Origin: Bacillota bacterium | GTDB taxonomy: Bacteria > Bacillota > Clostridia > Christensenellales > Aristaeellaceae | Direction: 5' to 3' | NCBI GenBank assembly: GCA_023460055.1 | Contig: JAEWRJ010000188.1 | Location: forward strand, 1-9,642 | Length of the DNA stretch: 9,642 nucleotides | Shown here: piece after piece, positions 7,134 to 9,642 of the stretch | How positions within the stretch are numbered: the first letter of the stretch is position 1 | How the letters are laid out: every line of letters starts with the position of its first letter | The notes under the pieces: model-generated | Database searches by the model: none | The model's input: the letters and a program-made list of their open reading frames with translations, nothing else | Told to the model about the DNA's origin: nothing | Position numbers and translations under genes: made by a program

Positions 7134-8185
7134 TTTACCCTCCGCGATCTCGAAAAGAGAATCAGGAACACGATCGCGCCGATCAGAGAGGTCACCACGC
7201 CCACCGGCAGTTCCGTCGGGTTGAGCAGGGTGCGGGCTGCCAGATCGGTCAGCATTAAAAAGACAGCGCCTGAAAACAGCACCGCAGGCAGCAGTTTTTT
7301 ATGGTTGGGGCCGACGATCAGCCGCGCCATGTGCGGCGTGACCAGGCCGACAAAGCCGATCGTTCCGCCCAGGGATACGCAGACCCCGATCAGCACCGAT
7401 ACGGCAATCATGACCCGCAGCGTGATGGCGCGCACATTGACGCCGATGCTTCGGGCATTGTCCTCCCCGACCGCAAAGGCGTTGAGTTCGCGCGCGCTTA
7501 ACAGCAGCACCGCCGCGCAGGGGATCAGGGCGCAAAGTAGGATTAGTACATCCTCATATCCGGCGTCGGAGAGGGAACCCATTGTCCAGAAGGTGATGCT
7601 TCGCAGCCTGGGCCCCGAGAAGGTGATCGCCAGGCTGATGAAGGCGCTGACGAACATGGAGAATATAACGCCGATCAGCAGGATCGTATTGGTGGAGAAG
7701 CTGGCGTCCAGCCGCCAGGAAAGCGTCAGCACCATGGCCAGCGACAGAAAGGCAAACAGCATCGCCATGGCCACCGGCCCCATGCGGGAAAGGCCCGGCA
7801 CCGTGATCCCAAAGGCAATGGAAAGCACCGCGCCCAGCGAGGCCCCGGAGGCTACGCCCATGGTGGATCCTTCGGCCAGGGGGTTGCGCAGCAGGCCCTG
7901 CATGGCAGCGCCGCACAGCGACAGCGATGCGCCCACGAGTGCGGCTGACAATACGCGCGGAAGGCGGACAGTCATGATGATGGACTGGGCCGCGCCGGGC
8001 ACGGGATCGGTACCCAGCAGCGCGCTTGATACCGCCCCGATCACTGAGCGGATGGGAACGGCAACGCTGCCCGCCGATACGCAAAGGATCAGCGTCAGCA
8101 GGGCGGTCAGCGAGAACCAAAGGTATTGCAAGTTGCTGAAACCCTCCTGTCCGGAATGGGTCAAACTGCTGGATCGATCGTTCAT
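7130..8185 (-). CDS. btuC: FecCD/BtuC-type ABC transporter permease
   Basis: This 351-residue polytopic membrane protein has a run of hydrophobic segments consistent with the about ten helices of the FecCD family. Family hallmarks are RLPRVLSAALVGASLSLCG, the GLLRNPLAEG loop, WTMGSL, and GTIGFVGLVTPHMARL, which leads into the region that contacts the ATPase. It forms the membrane channel for substrate delivered by BtuF. A frame extension to a TTG at 8201-8203 exists, but it lies inside a stable hairpin; the ATG at 8183-8185 has AAAGGGAG four bases upstream and is preferred. The ATG also overlaps the stop of a possible 11-codon leader ORF in ATGA. The gap to btuF is 57 bases, unusually long for this operon, and holds the hairpin. 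Substrate specificity is inferred from the riboswitch. Confidence 0.93.
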   Translation of the reverse strand: MNDRSSSLTHSGQEGFSNLQYLWFSLTALLTLILCVSAGSVAVPIRSVIGAVSSALLGTDPVPGAAQSIIMTVRLPRVLSAALVGASLSLCGAAMQGLLRNPLAEGSTMGVASGASLGAVLSIAFGITVPGLSRMGPVAMAMLFAFLSLAMVLTLSWRLDASFSTNTILLIGVIFSMFVSAFISLAITFSGPRLRSITFWTMGSLSDAGYEDVLILLCALIPCAAVLLLSARELNAFAVGEDNARSIGVNVRAITLRVMIAVSVLIGVCVSLGGTIGFVGLVTPHMARLIVGPNHKKLLPAVLFSGAVFLMLTDLAARTLLNPTELPVGVVTSLIGAIVFLILFSRSRRVK

Positions 8186-8217
8186 GATGCTCCCTTTGCG
8201 CAAGGAGGCCGCGTCAT
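8182..8217 (-). CDS. Possible 11-codon leader ORF ahead of btuC
   Basis: An ATG at 8215-8217 opens an 11-residue frame (MTRPPCAKGAS) that stops at TGA 8182-8184, overlapping the btuC ATG by the same ATGA arrangement used elsewhere in the window. A perfect AAGGAGG (8225-8231) lies seven bases before the ATG, a better Shine-Dalgarno than that of btuC itself. However, the Shine-Dalgarno sits in the 5' arm of the 14-bp hairpin and the ATG in its loop, so the site may be only a by-product of the hairpin sequence. Low confidence as a translated gene. Confidence 0.25.
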   Translation of the reverse strand: MTRPPCAKGAS

Positions 8218-8240
8218 CAAGCGGCCTCCTTGCGTTTTTT
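8199..8240 (+). terminator. 14-bp hairpin with T6 on the plus strand, inside the btuF-btuC gap
   Basis: Arms 8199-8212 and 8221-8234 are exact reverse complements (CGCAAGGAGGCCGC / GCGGCCTCCTTGCG) with an 8-base loop. They are followed on the plus strand by TTTTTT (8235-8240), so by form this is an intrinsic terminator for plus-strand transcription, although no plus-strand gene is present. In the minus-strand operon transcript the same hairpin falls two bases beyond the btuF stop, preceded by an A-run and followed by CAAAGGGAG. There it would serve as a 3' stabiliser for btuF mRNA or a control element for btuC. The structure is certain; the function is not. Confidence 0.7.
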
Positions 8241-8242
8241 GA

Positions 8243-9151
8243 TTATTCTGTGGTTTTTGTGGTTTGACTGCTGGTATGGACGAGGTCAAACAGAATCTCG
8301 GCAGCGTTTGCCAGCCGGGGACCGGGGCGCGATACCTCGTCGCTGTCCAACTGCAGCACGCGCAGGTTTTTAACGGCCTTCAGGTTCTCCCAGCCCGCGC
8401 GGGAGGAGATCTCTTCCACCGGGGTGGGGCCTTCCCCGAAGTACATGGCGACGGTGACGATGAAATCCGGGTCGCGCGAAAGCACCTGCTCCTGCGATAC
8501 CTCTGCCCAGCCGTTCACGTCTTCAAAAGCGTTTTTGAGGCCGACAATATCCGCGATCTCCTGCATGAAGGTGCCCTTGCCGGCTGTCCACAGGCCGTAC
8601 ATCAGCGGGCTGACCTCAAAGTAGACGCTGCCGCCTTCCAGGCTGGCGGCTTTCTCCCGCAGAGAATCAAACCTTGCCTGCATATCGTTAACGAGGGCGG
8701 CGGCCTCATCGCTCCTGCCGACCAGGGAGCCGATGAGCGTGATGGCTTCATAGGTGCCCGCGATGTCCGTGGCGTTGGTCACGGCGACGGCGATACCGGC
8801 CTTTTCAAGCCGCTCAACCTGTTCGGGCGTCTGGGCCATAATGGCTATGATCACCAGATCGGGCTCCAGCGCGATGATCTGCTCGATGTTGGTTTCCATG
8901 CCGGATTGTACGCTAGGCGCATCCAGGGCGGCCAGCGGGTAGTTGGCGTATTCACCCCGCCCTGCCAGTGTATCGCCGGCACCCAGGGCGTAAAGTATTT
9001 CCACATCTGAGGCGGTCAGCACGACGACGCGCCGCGCTGGTTCCTTCAGGGTGACTTCGCGGCCGGCCATATCGGTCGCGGCTTGGGCAAGGCCAAGGTT
9101 CATGCTGAGCGCAAGGACCAGGGCAAGCATCCGGATGAGCATTTTTTTCAT
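8243..9151 (-). CDS. btuF: Cobalamin-binding protein of the ABC importer (BtuF-like)
   Basis: This 302-residue secreted binding protein has a signal peptide, MKKMLIRM followed by a hydrophobic core ending LAQA-A near residue 24. No lipobox cysteine is present, unusual for a Gram-positive ABC binding protein. The class III (FecB/BtuF, helical backbone) fold is indicated by RVVVLTASDVEILYALGAGD, IEQIIALEPDLVII, LIGSLVGR, GWAEVSQEQVLSRDPDFIV and RPGPRL near the C-terminus. Length fits the family. A frame extension to a GTG at 9185-9187 is rejected: the ATG at 9149-9151 has AAGGAGGG eight bases upstream and begins with a proper signal peptide. It is the first gene after the cobalamin riboswitch and terminator, which makes cobalamin or another corrinoid the likely ligand rather than ferric siderophore or heme. 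Confidence 0.92.
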   Translation of the reverse strand: MKKMLIRMLALVLALSMNLGLAQAATDMAGREVTLKEPARRVVVLTASDVEILYALGAGDTLAGRGEYANYPLAALDAPSVQSGMETNIEQIIALEPDLVIIAIMAQTPEQVERLEKAGIAVAVTNATDIAGTYEAITLIGSLVGRSDEAAALVNDMQARFDSLREKAASLEGGSVYFEVSPLMYGLWTAGKGTFMQEIADIVGLKNAFEDVNGWAEVSQEQVLSRDPDFIVTVAMYFGEGPTPVEEISSRAGWENLKAVKNLRVLQLDSDEVSRPGPRLANAAEILFDLVHTSSQTTKTTE

Positions 9152-9194
9152 GGGGGATCCCTCCTTCTTTCTCAAATGAACAGGCACTTGCCAG

Positions 9195-9219
9195 AAAAAA
9201 GGCTGCCCATAGGGCAGCC
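9195..9219 (-). terminator. Riboswitch expression-platform terminator before btuF
   Basis: On the minus strand GGCTGCCC / GGGCAGCC form a perfect 8-bp stem with a 3-base loop (9201-9219), followed by six T (9200-9195). It sits between the cobalamin aptamer and the btuF start, 44 bases ahead of the ATG, the position expected for ligand-controlled premature termination. Confidence 0.92.
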
Positions 9220-9284
9220 CTCAGCAACACAAGGTGTGAGCTTTACTCCGACCCAGAAGTAAACGAACCGTATCGTTCGTTTCT

Positions 9285-9442
9285 GCGCGTCCAGGTCTCC
9301 CGGCTTGGCTTCATCCTCGGGGCCGCCTTCCCGCCTTGCGGCAGTGGCATCCTGGCCCTTCGTCAGCTTCACGGTTACTGGGATAGCCCGGAAATCTCAT
9401 CCGGTTCCCATCGCTTATCGCGGCGCTTTCGCGCAAACGCGC
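9285..9442 (-). promoter_or_regulatory. Cobalamin riboswitch aptamer
   Basis: Read on the minus strand the region carries the ordered conserved blocks of the cobalamin riboswitch. These are GGGAACCGG (9409-9401), the CCGGATGAGATTTCCGG element, an ACCGTGAAGC stretch, GCCACTG (9348-9342), GGCGGGAAGG near 9336-9327, GAGGATGAAGCC, and the B12 box GCCAAGCCGGGAGACCTG (9309-9292). The ends fit a P1 helix: GCGCGUUU (9442-9435) with GGACGCGC (9292-9285), eight pairs including two G-U. An 8-bp hairpin with loop GATACG (9261-9282) follows immediately and is a candidate for the P13 kissing-loop partner. Ligand binding should promote the downstream terminator and reduce btuFCD expression when cobalamin is plentiful. 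Confidence 0.93.
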
Positions 9443-9463
9443 ATGCTGTTCAATTGTTCCTGC

Positions 9464-9493
9464 ATTATAGGCCGGCGATGTAAGCAAAGTCAA
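9464..9493 (-). promoter_or_regulatory. Sigma-A-type promoter of the riboswitch-btuFCD operon
   Basis: On the minus strand TTGACT (9488-9493, 5 of 6) and TATAAT (9464-9469, 6 of 6) are separated by 18 bases. The predicted start near 9457 places the aptamer's P1 strand about 15 bases into the transcript, the usual geometry for a riboswitch leader. Confidence 0.85.
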
Positions 9494-9580
9494 TGATGAT
9501 GGAAAAAAGGCCGCGGCTGTGCAGATTGCAAGTTTAATTGCCCATCATTTTCACCAGTCATGTATGTGTGATCGAGATGC

Positions 9581-9606
9581 CATCTCTCCCCATATGGGGA
9601 GAGATG
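9581..9606. repeat. 26-bp perfect palindrome upstream of the cobalamin operon
   Basis: CATCTCTCCCCAT is followed directly by its exact reverse complement. As RNA it would form an 11-bp stem with an AUAU loop. Neither strand has a U-tract after it (plus: AAAAGGCC; minus: GCATCTCG), so it is not a standard intrinsic terminator. It may be a transcript end of a gene lying beyond the window, or a binding site for a dimeric protein. The rest of 9494-9642 contains no gene I can support. Confidence 0.6.
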
Positions 9607-9642
9607 AAAAGGCCGCCGTTTTACGCCGCCATTTCATTTGCC

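Noticed and set aside
8183..8203. TTG-started extension of btuC
   Set aside because: The TTG lies in the 3' arm of the 14-bp hairpin; the ATG at 8183-8185 has AAAGGGAG at proper distance.
6882..8267. Open frame of 461 codons on the plus strand, antisense to btuC and part of btuD
   Set aside because: The product is low-complexity (rich in S, T, R, A) without a domain, and the minus strand carries well-conserved transporter genes. It also runs through the hairpin with T6.
6372..9151. Assignment of the FecCD-type transporter to iron-siderophore or heme uptake
   Set aside because: The protein families alone would allow it, but the operon is preceded by a well-formed cobalamin riboswitch and terminator, and no Fur-like site was noticed.
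9149..9187. GTG-started N-terminal extension of btuF
   Set aside because: It would start eight bases past the riboswitch terminator T-run and put twelve charged residues before the signal peptide; the internal ATG has the ribosome binding site.
9500..9520. T-run on the minus strand after GCCGCGGCC, resembling a terminator
   Set aside because: GCCGCGGC is a short self-palindrome with no room for a loop, so no usable stem precedes the T-run.
9621..9642. Possible end of a minus-strand gene (frame reading ANEMAA then TAA at 9621-9623)
   Set aside because: Six codons at the window edge carry no identifiable signal; another frame has a TGA just as close.

Overview
The window is G+C-rich (about 60% by eye) and looks like a chromosomal segment from a Bacillota (Firmicutes), most likely a clostridial-type bacterium. 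The support is a YesM/YesN-type sensor kinase and AraC-type response regulator, a cobalamin riboswitch of the terminator type, strong AGGAGG-like ribosome binding sites and TTG/ATG starts. The taxon cannot be fixed further. No tRNA, rRNA, insertion sequence or CRISPR array is visible.

Layout. (1) Bases 1-639, plus strand: the 3' part of a CoA-disulfide-reductase-type flavoprotein with a C-terminal rhodanese domain, cut by the window edge, followed by a long perfect hairpin (683-720) between convergent genes. (2) Bases 6306 down to 727, minus strand: a sugar-sensing operon with its own putative promoter. In transcription order it encodes a YesN-like response regulator, a YesM-like dCache/HAMP histidine kinase, a membrane-tethered RbsB/LacI-fold binding protein, an MglB-type glucose/galactose-binding protein, and a small XRE-type DNA-binding protein that resembles an antitoxin. 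Three of the four junctions are 4-base ATGA overlaps and the fourth is a 15-base gap, so the five genes are probably co-transcribed and partly coupled in translation. No transporter permease or ATPase is present. The operon therefore looks like a sensor (binding protein, kinase, regulator) rather than a transport operon. (3) Bases 9493 down to 6329, minus strand: a cobalamin uptake operon with a sigma-A-like promoter, a cobalamin riboswitch, an intrinsic terminator as expression platform, btuF, btuC, btuD and a terminal intrinsic terminator.

How the parts work. In the sensor operon, the MglB-like protein keeps every residue that in E. coli MglB contacts glucose/galactose and calcium, while the second binding protein is anchored by an uncleaved N-terminal helix and has a different pocket. 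The likely scheme is extracytoplasmic sugar detection passed through the dCache kinase to the AraC-type regulator, similar in principle to the described XylFII-LytS-YesN xylose sensor of Clostridium. In the cobalamin operon, high cobalamin should favour the terminator ahead of btuF. Within that operon a 14-bp perfect hairpin separates btuF from btuC and contains the start and Shine-Dalgarno of a possible 11-codon leader ORF.

The most interesting points are the two-binding-protein sensor operon, the toxin-less antitoxin-like gene at its end, and the hairpin/mini-ORF arrangement between btuF and btuC.
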